Shown piece by piece: positions 1 through 7,596 of a stretch of 25,026 bases of DNA (its first letter is position 1; each line of letters starts with the position of its first letter). The notes below the pieces were generated by a model. The model made no database searches. It was not told the origin of the DNA and was given only the letters and a program-made list of their open reading frames with translations. Source of the stretch: QNZT01 sp964651755 (GTDB lineage Bacteria; Campylobacterota; Campylobacteria; Campylobacterales; QNZT01). The DNA lies in NCBI GenBank assembly GCA_964651755.1, contig CAZYZD010000027.1, positions 1-25,026 on the forward strand, in the 5' to 3' direction. Both the position numbers and the translations under genes were made by a program.

Positions 1-55
1 TGAAAAAAGAGAGCGTTGCCGATAGGAAAGAGAAGTTTTTAAAAAGCCTACCCAT
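1..55 (-). CDS. 5' end of a Pho-box-controlled gene (partial, runs off left edge)
   Basis: Reading the minus strand from an ATG at 55, eighteen codons remain open to the window edge (MGRLFKNFSFLSATLSFF). A ribosome binding site of the AAGGA type lies about 10 bases upstream, and a Pho box with a -10 hexamer lies at the same distance as in the pstS and porin genes. The start is basic and then hydrophobic, as expected for a signal peptide or a first membrane helix. Because pstS is the nearest co-directional phosphate gene, a membrane component of the Pst transporter such as PstC is a reasonable guess, but the fragment is too short to show it. The start is supported mainly by the promoter context. 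A plus-strand reading frame overlaps this stretch and was judged a shadow. Confidence 0.5.
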   Translation of the reverse strand, partial: MGRLFKNFSFLSATLSFF

Positions 56-87
56 CGCAAAATTCCTTCAGATTTTAAAGTGGGCTG

Positions 88-121
88 ATAATAACTATAT
101 TTGGTTACAAAACGATTACAG
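88..121 (-). promoter_or_regulatory. Pho box and -10 element upstream of the left-edge gene
   Basis: On the minus strand the sequence reads CTGTAATCGTTTTGTAACC, two 7-base repeats separated by 4 bases, the layout of a PhoB binding site (E. coli consensus CTGTCAT-N4-CTGTCAT). A TATTAT -10 hexamer follows about 10 bases later at 93-88. Sixteen bases are identical to the box in front of pstS. The distance from the box to the ATG at 55 is 48 bases, against 51 for pstS and 46 for the porin gene. Confidence 0.75.
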
Positions 122-201
122 TTTTTCTCTTTTGAGATACATCGAAACGATAATATTGCAAATAAAAAAGTTGTTGGGAAATTTTGAAGCAAGACGATAT
201 A

Positions 202-228
202 GCAGGTATTTCAGAGAAACACCTGCTG
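202..228 (-). terminator. Hairpin after the glycosidase-like lipoprotein gene
   Basis: AGCAGGT pairs with ACCTGCT, extended by TTT/AAA after one mismatch, with loop CAGAG. It begins about 20 bases past the stop codon of the minus-strand gene ending at 248 and before the Pho box. There is no T-run on either strand, so it may be an RNA-end-protecting hairpin and not a classic terminator. Confidence 0.35.
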
Positions 229-247
229 TATAAAAGAGGTTATGTTA

Positions 248-2008
248 CTACTGTAGTTTGATCACCCTGGAACCATATGCCGGAATCGTAAATGTTACAC
301 TGTTTCCGGAAACCACTCCTGTTGTCGCTCCTGTAATAAAATCCTGTAAACTGGAAGGAGTATATCCGAGATTTAAAGTTGTAAAGGCAGCACTTACAGC
401 CTGATTCGTCGGATTTGCAGCGATAATATATCCTGTACCGTTTACAAACCTTGTACCATAGATAACATCTTTATTGGCAGTTGTTACCTGAAACGAAGGA
501 TTATGATCCGCCTGGATAATACCTGCGCTCATCATTTTGTCAATTTCATTTTTCATATTCGGCAAATCATTCCACCAGACTCTTTTGGTGATATCTCCGG
601 CACTTCCACCATCTCTCCAGAATGCCACCCCTCTGGCACCTTTGGCAATCGCACCGAAAAGTACTGCTCTGAAATTGTTTTGAACACCACGGGTAATCTC
701 TGCAAAAACTACAGGCTGCTTTTGATTCGGCATACGATCCATAATCTCATATTCATGCATACTTGGCTGTTCTATGAGTGTGGTATCTTCCACCAGTCTG
801 TTTGTTGCAACATAAGCGCCTGCAATATCGCTGAGATCGTTATATTTTCTAGTCAGTGCATAATCTCCCTGAAGCATATAGATCGGTCGTGCGCCGTTAT
901 CTTTTGCTCTCATTGCATTGACAGTATTGACAACCCTTGGCAAACGATTGTAAAACTCATTGTCAGCATAATAAAACAGAAGCTTGCTTGCTGCATCTGC
1001 ATCGTTTAAAATACCCTGCAATCTATTTTCAAGATCACTCACACTCTGAGAATCATACATCATTGGCAAAGTAATATTCAAAGCAGTATAAAGCCCTTTG
1101 TTATAGGCATTTTTGACATCAGTAGCACTCCAGGCATTTAGTTTCATGTTAAAACCTTGATTTGCATAGACACTTAAATCCCGGCTGCTGTCAACATCTA
1201 CCAGTGCAATCGGGAAAAAATCTCTCCATACACCGTTCTCTTTGATCTGCATATTGCCCAGTGAGTCAACTTTTGTCAATGTACCGTTAAAAGCTTTTTT
1301 CGCTGATCTTGCAGGCAAATGCACTCCTTTTTCAAAAGCAAAATCATCTACCCATATCTTTCCGTTAATCCCCTGATGTGCCATATAAATTTTAAAAGAA
1401 AAGTATTTTATATTACTATTTGCAGGTATATTGATTTGAATAAACCCTTGCTCCCAAGTATTGACAACAGAGTTGGCAATCTGACTTCCTTTGGAATTTT
1501 TAATTTCATTTTTATTTTCATCCCAGTAAACACCGTACACTTCCAAAGATGGCTGCATACTCTCTGCTTTTGTCCAGAAAGAGAGCGTATAACTTTCACC
1601 AGGTTCAACAGGCATCAAAAAAGCGGAAAAAAGCCTGTCTGTCTTTTCCCAATTTGTATCGGAATATTCCAAAATTGCCGAACCGGTACCTTTGTCATGA
1701 GACTCTGTCGTATCAAAGTTTACATCTGTAAGATCTCCATTTCTGATAAAATACCAATTCTTTGTGGTAGCCAGTTTCATATAGTGCCCTTTCTGAGCAT
1801 CATCCTGCACAATCTCCAAATTTACCGGAGGATCTTGAGGTAACTGATCTTGTGGTTGATTCTGAGATTGATCCTGTGACTGATTTTGTCCCGGATTTTG
1901 TACACCAGTATCATCAGATTTTACGGAAGAAGTCCCTCCTCCTCCACATCCTGTCAGCAATGCCAGACTGATACCTGCAAGCAATAATTTGATTTTTGGT
2001 TTTATCAT
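248..2008 (-). CDS. Secreted lipoprotein with carbohydrate-binding-like and TIM-barrel glycosidase-like domains
   Basis: The protein is 586 residues from the ATG at 2008, chosen because it has a GGAA ribosome binding site and starts a lipoprotein signal peptide with lipobox LLTGC (Cys21). An upstream in-frame ATG gives 13 extra residues that spoil the signal. After the lipid anchor comes a Gln/Asp/Pro-rich linker (about 25-62), a jelly-roll region resembling carbohydrate-binding modules (about 75-230), then a region (about 255-500) with alternating strands and helices typical of glycosidase barrels, including YYADNE (Glu351) and VVFAEITRG (Glu437) as candidate acid residues, and a C-terminal beta domain. 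The fold assignment is by eye and the substrate is unknown. It lies between pstS and another Pho-box gene but has no visible Pho box itself, and terminator-like hairpins lie on both sides. Confidence 0.7.
   Translation of the reverse strand: MIKPKIKLLLAGISLALLTGCGGGGTSSVKSDDTGVQNPGQNQSQDQSQNQPQDQLPQDPPVNLEIVQDDAQKGHYMKLATTKNWYFIRNGDLTDVNFDTTESHDKGTGSAILEYSDTNWEKTDRLFSAFLMPVEPGESYTLSFWTKAESMQPSLEVYGVYWDENKNEIKNSKGSQIANSVVNTWEQGFIQINIPANSNIKYFSFKIYMAHQGINGKIWVDDFAFEKGVHLPARSAKKAFNGTLTKVDSLGNMQIKENGVWRDFFPIALVDVDSSRDLSVYANQGFNMKLNAWSATDVKNAYNKGLYTALNITLPMMYDSQSVSDLENRLQGILNDADAASKLLFYYADNEFYNRLPRVVNTVNAMRAKDNGARPIYMLQGDYALTRKYNDLSDIAGAYVATNRLVEDTTLIEQPSMHEYEIMDRMPNQKQPVVFAEITRGVQNNFRAVLFGAIAKGARGVAFWRDGGSAGDITKRVWWNDLPNMKNEIDKMMSAGIIQADHNPSFQVTTANKDVIYGTRFVNGTGYIIAANPTNQAVSAAFTTLNLGYTPSSLQDFITGATTGVVSGNSVTFTIPAYGSRVIKLQ
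1844..1903 (-). repeat. 12-base tandem repeat encoding a Q/D/S-rich linker
   Basis: Four to five imperfect 12-base units (for example TTGATTCTGAGA then TTGATCCTGTGA) encode the NQSQDQ-type linker between the lipid anchor and the first folded domain. Such repeats can change in unit number without breaking the frame and would alter linker length. Confidence 0.75.
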
Positions 2009-2033
2009 GGAAGTTCCTTTAAATAAATAGTGA

Positions 2034-2044
2034 TGTAATATCGG
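2034..2044 (-). promoter_or_regulatory. Candidate promoter element shared by two lipoprotein genes
   Basis: The minus strand carries CCGATATTACA about 26-36 bases before the start of the 586-residue lipoprotein. A near copy, CCGATATTATTACA, is at about the same distance before the other large lipoprotein (start 10375). This could be a shared -10 region or a regulator site. The evidence is only two instances in AT-rich DNA. Confidence 0.3.
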
Positions 2045-2190
2045 CAATTTTATTGAAATCTTTAACTAAAAATTCATATTATTAAATTAATGCTTAATTA
2101 ATTATAATATTTAAAAAAGATTTAATATATTTAATTTTTTTTCTTTGCGTAGTATCAAATAGAAAAAATAAGAAGAGTTTATGCAACTGA

Positions 2191-2220
2191 AAAAGTCTGA
2201 AATCATATCTGATTTCAGAC
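2191..2220 (-). terminator. Rho-independent terminator of pstS
   Basis: GTCTGAAATCA (2195-2205) and TGATTTCAGAC (2210-2220) form a perfect 11-base stem with a 4-base loop. On the minus strand it is followed directly by TTTTT. It lies about 20 bases past the pstS stop codon, implying that pstS is transcribed alone or is attenuated before the genes further on. Confidence 0.85.
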
Positions 2221-2240
2221 ACTGCCCCGATGAAAAAAAG

Positions 2241-3242
2241 TTAATTAATCCCTTTATCCGCCCAATATTTTCTGATCATATCTTTTGTCTCTTTGGGAAG
2301 AGGCACATACCCAAGATCAGTTGCGATTGTATCGCCGTTCTGATATGCAAAATCAAAAAACTTCGTCACTTTTTTATTTGTATCTGTTTTCTCTTCAGGA
2401 AGCAAGATAAATGTCGCCGCAACAATGGGATAAGAACTTTTTCCATCCGGATAAGCGATCAAAGCATAAAAATCATTATCCGGTGTCCATTTAGCATATT
2501 TTGCTGCATTCTGAAAAGATTTGAGTGTTGGCAAGATATACGCACCCTCTTTGTTCTGTACCTGTGCTGCGGAAAGTCCCAGTTTTTGCTTGTATGAGTA
2601 TTCGATATAACCGATAGAGTATTTTGTCTGCTCAATATTTGCAGAAACTCCTGCATTACTTTTACCGGCAACCACATTCCCTTTCCAGTTTGGTTTTTTA
2701 CTCGCTTTAAATACTTTGTTGTCGAGTTTTGAAAGATAGTAGGTAAAATTATATGTCGTACCGGACTTATCCGCACGTACAGCCACTGTGATCTTTTCAT
2801 GAGGAAGTTTCAGTCCAGAATTGACACTTGTAATCTCTTTATCATCCCAGTATGCAATTTTACCGCTGAAAATACCTGCAATCGCTTTTTCGCTAAGTTT
2901 TAAATCACCATCTTTGATACCTGGAATATTGTAAGCAAGCACAATACTTCCCACAACTGTTGGAAACATATAAAGTTTGTTTTTTCGAAGTTTATTTGGT
3001 TTCAGAGGTTTGTCACTTCCTGCAAAATCTACCATTCTTTTTTTGACAGATTTGATACCATCCCCCGAACCTGTCGGTGTATAGTTTATTTTTTCACCTG
3101 TTTTGGCATTGTATTCTGAAATCCATGCTTTATAGAGTGGTCCGGGGAAAGAAGCACCTCTGCCTTGCAGCTCACTTGCAAAAAGTGATGTTGCTGCGAT
3201 AGAAACGGCAATGCTCAAAGTAGCTATTGTCTTTAATTTCAT
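2241..3242 (-). CDS. pstS: Phosphate ABC transporter substrate-binding protein PstS
   Basis: This 333-residue periplasmic protein captures inorganic phosphate and delivers it to the PstCAB permease. It begins with a Sec signal peptide (residues 1 to about 22, ending SLFASE), followed by the family's phosphate-binding segments: GRGASFPGPLYKAWISEY near the mature start, TPTGSGDGIKS, VDFAGSDKPL, and VRADKSGTTYNFTYYLS, in which Ser/Thr/Gly loops bind phosphate. Length and order match PstS. The ATG at 3242 has an AGGAG site. A Pho box with a properly spaced -10 lies just upstream, so induction by the phosphate-responsive two-component system is expected. PstC, PstA and PstB are not next to it, because a strong terminator and an unrelated lipoprotein gene follow. 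Confidence 0.95.
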   Translation of the reverse strand: MKLKTIATLSIAVSIAATSLFASELQGRGASFPGPLYKAWISEYNAKTGEKINYTPTGSGDGIKSVKKRMVDFAGSDKPLKPNKLRKNKLYMFPTVVGSIVLAYNIPGIKDGDLKLSEKAIAGIFSGKIAYWDDKEITSVNSGLKLPHEKITVAVRADKSGTTYNFTYYLSKLDNKVFKASKKPNWKGNVVAGKSNAGVSANIEQTKYSIGYIEYSYKQKLGLSAAQVQNKEGAYILPTLKSFQNAAKYAKWTPDNDFYALIAYPDGKSSYPIVAATFILLPEEKTDTNKKVTKFFDFAYQNGDTIATDLGYVPLPKETKDMIRKYWADKGIN

Positions 3243-3278
3243 TATTTTTTTTCTCCTGAAATTTTAAATTCAAACGAA

Positions 3279-3311
3279 GTATAAACTAACTTGATTACAA
3301 AACGATTACAG
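3279..3311 (-). promoter_or_regulatory. Pho box and -10 element of pstS
   Basis: The minus strand reads CTGTAATCGTTTTGTAATC, two CTGTAAT/TTGTAAT repeats with a CGTT spacer, followed 9 bases later by TATACT (3284-3279). This is the arrangement of PhoB-activated promoters, where the box replaces the -35 element. The site lies in the 183-base region shared with the divergent operon starting at 3426. On the plus strand only a weak half site (TTGTAAC, 3331-3337) is seen. Confidence 0.85.
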
Positions 3312-3425
3312 TTATTTCCGTAAAAATGCATTGTAACAATTTCTTATGAAAATAATTAAATAAAATATCTGAAATACCGATTTAAATCAACAAGTAGATA
3401 TCTAAAATTTTATAAGAGGGACAAT

Positions 3426-3695
3426 ATGCAAAGCATCAAAGTATTTTTGTTTTTTACTATACTTTGTATCAATAGTGTTGTACTTTATGCATCACCCTCT
3501 CAAACAGCAAAAACACTGCATTTGATCCCAGGGAAAAAAGCGATCATCCAATGGGAACGTGTCTTTAAAAGTGAGAGAAAAATGAAAAAATACGGCATAG
3601 ACAAACTATCTGAAGAAGAACGGGTAGCACTGAAAAAATATCTTCTGGATCACGCAGCTGATTCAGATCATCCTACCGTAGCAGGAGATATGTAA
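3426..3695 (+). CDS. Small exported protein of unknown function, first gene of a three-gene operon
   Basis: This 89-residue protein has an N-terminal signal peptide (about residues 1-22, ending VLYAS). The mature part is short and charged, with the pattern WERVFKSERKMKKYGIDKLS then LKKYLLDHAADSDHPTVAG. A similar C-terminal pattern (helix, then YL..HAADSD) occurs in small cytochrome-associated periplasmic proteins of Campylobacterota as far as I recall, but there is no CXXCH heme motif here. The ATG at 3426 has an AGAGGG site. The stop codon is one base from the start of the DUF3373 gene, so the two are likely co-translated. It is divergent from pstS across a region with a Pho box. Function not recognised. 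Confidence 0.75.
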   Translation: MQSIKVFLFFTILCINSVVLYASPSQTAKTLHLIPGKKAIIQWERVFKSERKMKKYGIDKLSEEERVALKKYLLDHAADSDHPTVAGDM

Positions 3696-3696
3696 T

Positions 3697-5118
3697 ATGA
3701 AAAAAATATATTTTGTATTTCCTCTTATGATCACTGCTCTTTTTGCCAATGAAAGTGATGCGTTAATCAAACGCCTGAAAGTACTGGAGCAAAATAACCA
3801 AAAACAGTCTAAACTCATTACTGAACTATATGAAGAAATTGATAATTTAGATCAAAAACTTGAAGAAGTAGAAACAGCTACATTACTTGATAAAGTCAAA
3901 CTTGGTCTTGGCTTTCGTGTCAAAATGAACAATTTTGACAAAACAATGGCAAATGGCAGCAAAATCTCTTCAGACAATATCTGGTCTACAAAATTCACAC
4001 TTTCTATGCGTGCAAACATTACAGAGAAAATGAAATTTCACGGTCGTCTCTCCATGTACAAATACTGGGCAGACTCCACTAAACACCTCTATGCACAATA
4101 TGACAATATGCAGGGGCGTGTTCCCTCTGATAGTTCTGTCTATCTGGAAAGAGCTTACATAGACTGGTATTTCAACCTGGGTGTTCCCTCTGCATTAACA
4201 ATAGGAAGACAACCCAGTGCAGACGGACCAAGTCATCAATTTAAAGAAAACACCACACGAAAATCAACCTATTCTGCGTTAGTTTTTGACGGTGCTTCAG
4301 ATGGTATTGTCTATACAGCAGATATCTCAAAACCAACAAATATCAAAAACGCAAAACTACGTCTGGCATATGGAAAAGGTTTTCAAAATGATGAAACGCA
4401 AATTGGTGTTTCCAATGCTTTTATCGGTTCTCAAAACGATACATTAAAAGATACCAACGTTGCAGGTCTATTTTTTGAATCCAGCATAGCGACTATAAAT
4501 AAATCTCTATTTCAAATTGGATATGTATATATGAGCGATGTTATCGCAAATGCAATGGAAACAGATACAGACAAAAATCAAAATATTGGAGATATATCAT
4601 TTGTTGGTATTATGGCAGAAGTGACAAACTTTAAAGAGAGTAATTTCGATTTTTTTGCACACTATGGTATCAGCACAGCCAAACCAAATAACAACCTTTA
4701 CCAATATAACGGATACAGCTTTGGACTTTTAAGAGATAGCGCAACTGATTCTACAGAAGATAAAAAGGGAAGTGCATTCTGGCTGGGTGGAAGATATACT
4801 TTTGAGAATTTTCACAATATCAAAATAGGTGCAGAATATAATCAGGGATCAAAATATTGGGTAACTGCAACACAAGGCTCCTATGATGTTTACAACAAAC
4901 TTGCTACCAGAGGAAAAGCTACTGAAATTTACGGATCATATCCTATAAACCGATACAGTTTTATCAAGCTTGGAGCCCTGAATATCGACTATGACTATAC
5001 ATACAGCGGATGGTATCAAAAGAAACCAAAAAAGATTTCTACTCTTTCTGAAACTGAAAAAACCAATATTTTAGAAAAATTACAATCTATCTATTTACAA
5101 TTTTCTGTCAAATTTTAG
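3697..5118 (+). CDS. DUF3373-type outer-membrane beta-barrel protein
   Basis: This 473-residue protein starts with a signal peptide (residues 1 to about 17, ITALFA). A coiled-coil stretch follows (about 20-60, heptads such as LIKRLKVLEQNNQKQSKLI), and then a long region of alternating strands ending in Phe, as in outer-membrane barrels. The segment WSTKFTLSMRANITEKMKFHGRLSMYKYWADS matches the Campylobacterota DUF3373 family as I know it. Members are thought to be porin-like, with an N-terminal coiled coil that may trimerise or contact peptidoglycan. It is the second gene of an operon, one base after the small exported protein and nine bases before the HD-GYP gene. Its position opposite pstS suggests a role in phosphate or phosphorylated-solute entry, but this is inference. 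Confidence 0.8.
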   Translation: MKKIYFVFPLMITALFANESDALIKRLKVLEQNNQKQSKLITELYEEIDNLDQKLEEVETATLLDKVKLGLGFRVKMNNFDKTMANGSKISSDNIWSTKFTLSMRANITEKMKFHGRLSMYKYWADSTKHLYAQYDNMQGRVPSDSSVYLERAYIDWYFNLGVPSALTIGRQPSADGPSHQFKENTTRKSTYSALVFDGASDGIVYTADISKPTNIKNAKLRLAYGKGFQNDETQIGVSNAFIGSQNDTLKDTNVAGLFFESSIATINKSLFQIGYVYMSDVIANAMETDTDKNQNIGDISFVGIMAEVTNFKESNFDFFAHYGISTAKPNNNLYQYNGYSFGLLRDSATDSTEDKKGSAFWLGGRYTFENFHNIKIGAEYNQGSKYWVTATQGSYDVYNKLATRGKATEIYGSYPINRYSFIKLGALNIDYDYTYSGWYQKKPKKISTLSETEKTNILEKLQSIYLQFSVKF

Positions 5119-5127
5119 GGAAGATAT

Positions 5128-6654
5128 ATGAATATACTAGAACGTATCAGTTTCAAATATAAACTTTTTATTCCCTTGCTCTTTACACTGGGTATGTTCG
5201 GTATGTTTCTGCTGCAAAATTATAAACTTTCAGGATTCATAGAGGGACAATTATTATCGATTCACAAACAAGAAATCTGGCTCAATACTATTGCCCAGTC
5301 GATTTCAAGAAATATCAATGATTTAAAAAACAATTTTATCAACAAAACATTACAGAATCAAATCAACAAAAAAGAACTTATCCAGGCAAAAGAGAAATTT
5401 TACGCAATTAATTCACAAATAAAACAGATCAATAAAAATAAATTCCTGCACAATGAAACAATCAAACAAAGTCTGAACAGACTACAATCCAGACTGCAAG
5501 GGTACTACGCTATTTTGCTCGATCTCCCCGACACATATAAAGAGAGTCCCGAAGATGCTATTTATACTATTATTTCTCTAGGTTCAGTACATAGTAAAAT
5601 CCAGGATGAACTCAATATATTACTGACTACTTCAAAAGAACAACTCAACCATAAAATCATATCAATCAAAGAGATGGTATCAAACAATAGATCGAAAATG
5701 ATTTGGATGGCACTTATTTTAATGGGATTATTAATTATATTTGAACTCTTTTTGATTAAAGAGATATTAAACTCTATTCAAATATTAAAACATGTCAACA
5801 GTTCATTTCATGATTTTTTATATGGCAAAGTATCTAAAGTAAAAGAGATTGAATATTTTCCAAAAGATGAAATTGGACAAATTTTATATATGATCAGTGA
5901 CAATACCAAACAAGCAGAAGTCTTAATCAGCAAAGAGAGGGAACTGACTCAGGAGATCAATAATCTGAACAATACTTTAGAACAACGGGTAGAAAGCGCA
6001 CTGGTTGAAATTACTGCACTCAATAAAGAGATTGAAGAGACACAAAGAGAAGTCATCTTTACAATGGGTGCTATCGGAGAAAGCCGGTGTAAAGAGACAG
6101 GCAATCATGTACGCAGGGTTGCAGAATACTCCAAATTACTTGCTACTCTTTATGGGCTTGATGAGCAAGAAGCAAATTTGATCAAAGAAGCATCACCTAT
6201 GCATGATATCGGAAAAGTTGCCATCCCAGATCATATACTTAACAAACCGGGAAAACTAACAGATGAAGAGTTTTCAATTATGCAAACACATGCACAAATC
6301 GGCTACGATATGCTAAAACACTCCAATCGCCCTATTCTCAAAGCTGCTGCTATTATCGCACATCAACATCATGAAAAATACAACGGTACAGGCTATCCTA
6401 ATGGTTTGAAAGGAGACCAAATCCATATATACGGTGCTATCACTGCTATTGCTGATGTATTTGATGCTCTAGGGAGTGACAGAATTTATAAAAAAGCATG
6501 GGAACTTGAAAAAATTATCAAACTTTTTCATGAAGAGAAGGGTAAACATTTTCATCCTGAACTTACACAGATTTTCCTGGACAATATCGATCAATTCCTG
6601 AAAATTAAAAAGATGTACGAAGACCACATAAGGATGGAAACATCAACAGTATAA
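5128..6654 (+). CDS. Membrane HD-GYP domain protein (probable cyclic di-GMP phosphodiesterase)
   Basis: This 508-residue inner-membrane protein has a first membrane helix (about 13-30), a helical periplasmic sensor region (31-190), a second helix (191-210), a HAMP-like linker, a coiled coil (about 265-308) and a C-terminal HD-GYP domain (about 312-490). The catalytic signature is intact: HD at 359-360 within MHDIGKVAIPDHIL, HHEKYNGTGYP at 414-424, and ADVFDALGSDR. HD-GYP enzymes hydrolyse cyclic di-GMP and so affect motility and biofilm formation. The sensory part is a generic four-helix type with no recognisable ligand site. It follows the DUF3373 gene by nine bases, so outer-membrane protein and signalling enzyme are made together. 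It has no partner cyclase here. Confidence 0.9.
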   Translation: MNILERISFKYKLFIPLLFTLGMFGMFLLQNYKLSGFIEGQLLSIHKQEIWLNTIAQSISRNINDLKNNFINKTLQNQINKKELIQAKEKFYAINSQIKQINKNKFLHNETIKQSLNRLQSRLQGYYAILLDLPDTYKESPEDAIYTIISLGSVHSKIQDELNILLTTSKEQLNHKIISIKEMVSNNRSKMIWMALILMGLLIIFELFLIKEILNSIQILKHVNSSFHDFLYGKVSKVKEIEYFPKDEIGQILYMISDNTKQAEVLISKERELTQEINNLNNTLEQRVESALVEITALNKEIEETQREVIFTMGAIGESRCKETGNHVRRVAEYSKLLATLYGLDEQEANLIKEASPMHDIGKVAIPDHILNKPGKLTDEEFSIMQTHAQIGYDMLKHSNRPILKAAAIIAHQHHEKYNGTGYPNGLKGDQIHIYGAITAIADVFDALGSDRIYKKAWELEKIIKLFHEEKGKHFHPELTQIFLDNIDQFLKIKKMYEDHIRMETSTV

Positions 6655-6671
6655 ACTATATACTCCATACA

Positions 6672-6709
6672 GAAAAAAATATCAGCAAAGAGATTCCTCA
6701 TTGCTGATA
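6672..6709 (-). terminator. Terminator of the DUF302 gene, between convergent genes
   Basis: TATCAGCAA (6680-6688) and TTGCTGATA (6701-6709) form a perfect 9-base stem. On the minus strand it is followed by TTTTTTT, so it is a good intrinsic terminator for the gene ending at 6730. On the plus strand, after the HD-GYP gene, the T-run is absent. Confidence 0.75.
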
Positions 6710-6729
6710 AATTATGTACGTACTTTAAC

Positions 6730-7320
6730 TTAAAAATCACCTTCTGCTGCTTTATCCATCGCAGCATAAACTGTATCTCTTACGGCTTCCGCCATTTTCA
6801 GCATCTTTGGAGGCAATGGTCTTCCACCATGAAGCATCAGACCCATATCCATCGTATAAAGCCATCTGTTACCTTCGTCATCTTCCTGCAACATGATACG
6901 ACATGGCATAAATGCCCCGTATGATTTGGCATAATTCAAAAACTTTGCAGCTACAGGACGACTGCAAATTGAAAATATTCTGGTATATTTTGTTTTTTTA
7001 CCGCTGCTGTCCAGCGGTGAACCGTCAAACATGGTTACATCGGCAACCAACTCCATATTTCCATCGCTTGCGACACTTTCTATAATATCTTTGATATCCT
7101 CATTTGAAACCTCTGCATCCACTTTTTTATATCGAACCATACCATCCGCTGCATTTCCGGTTTCAAGTACAGTCCCGAACATATCCATATAAAGATTCAT
7201 TGCCTGAGGATCAAGTTTTGTAACCTGCCCTATCAATCCACCAAACTTTATACCCGCAAAAAGTAAACCTGCTACAACCAGGGCACCTATAATCATCAGA
7301 ACTCTTTTAATCACACCCAT
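6730..7320 (-). CDS. DUF302 domain protein with N-terminal membrane anchor
   Basis: The protein has 196 residues. An N-terminal hydrophobic helix (about 5-27) anchors it, leaving a periplasmic domain. The segment YGAFMPCRIMLQEDDEGNRWLYTMDMGLMLHGG matches the core of DUF302, in which a PCRI-type motif and the following strand are conserved. DUF302 proteins are small alpha/beta domains of unknown function, often found in sulfur- and metal-related contexts in Campylobacterota. The ATG at 7320 has an AGGAAAG site. A terminator follows, and the upstream 276 bases (7321-7596) hold only an AT-rich promoter region and the porin terminator, so it appears monocistronic. No Pho box is visible. Confidence 0.8.
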   Translation of the reverse strand: MGVIKRVLMIIGALVVAGLLFAGIKFGGLIGQVTKLDPQAMNLYMDMFGTVLETGNAADGMVRYKKVDAEVSNEDIKDIIESVASDGNMELVADVTMFDGSPLDSSGKKTKYTRIFSICSRPVAAKFLNYAKSYGAFMPCRIMLQEDDEGNRWLYTMDMGLMLHGGRPLPPKMLKMAEAVRDTVYAAMDKAAEGDF

Positions 7321-7517
7321 ATCTTTCCTTTATTTGTTTTTTTTATAATTCATATTCTATTTTAGCCAAAAAAATCTTTAGAAAATTTTAAATTAAAATA
7401 ATTTTTTTTTATAATTAAATATTTTATATTGATTAATATTTTTTATAGACAAAAAGGAAACTCTGAAGAATAATCAAAACTTGTTTTAATTCCAGGAGAG
7501 ATTTAAATCTAAGAAAA

Positions 7518-7565
7518 TTGCCGGAACTATTAATTTGAAGTTAGCGTTAAAATAGTAACCGGCAA
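7518..7565 (-). terminator. Imperfect hairpin after the porin gene
   Basis: TTGCCGG (7518-7524) pairs with CCGGCAA (7559-7565), extended by ACTATT/AATAGT after a small internal bulge. On the minus strand it is followed by TTTTCTT. It begins about 30 bases past the porin stop codon. The large loop and interrupted T-run make it a moderate terminator candidate. Confidence 0.5.
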
Positions 7566-7596
7566 GCAGTATCAGCATAAACTGAGGCAGGAAATC

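Noticed and set aside
3..233. A plus-strand open frame of 76 codons entering from the left edge and ending near 233.
   Set aside because: It overlaps a Pho box, a -10 element and a minus-strand start with good ribosome binding site. The product resembles nothing I recognise. It could still be the 3' end of a real gene, so extending the window would settle it.
2181..2597. Plus-strand open frame of 138 codons opposite the pstS 3' end.
   Set aside because: It starts inside the pstS terminator and runs antisense to pstS, with no ribosome binding site. Shadow of a real gene.
3426..3695. The small exported protein considered as a cytochrome c.
   Set aside because: It has no CXXCH heme-binding motif.
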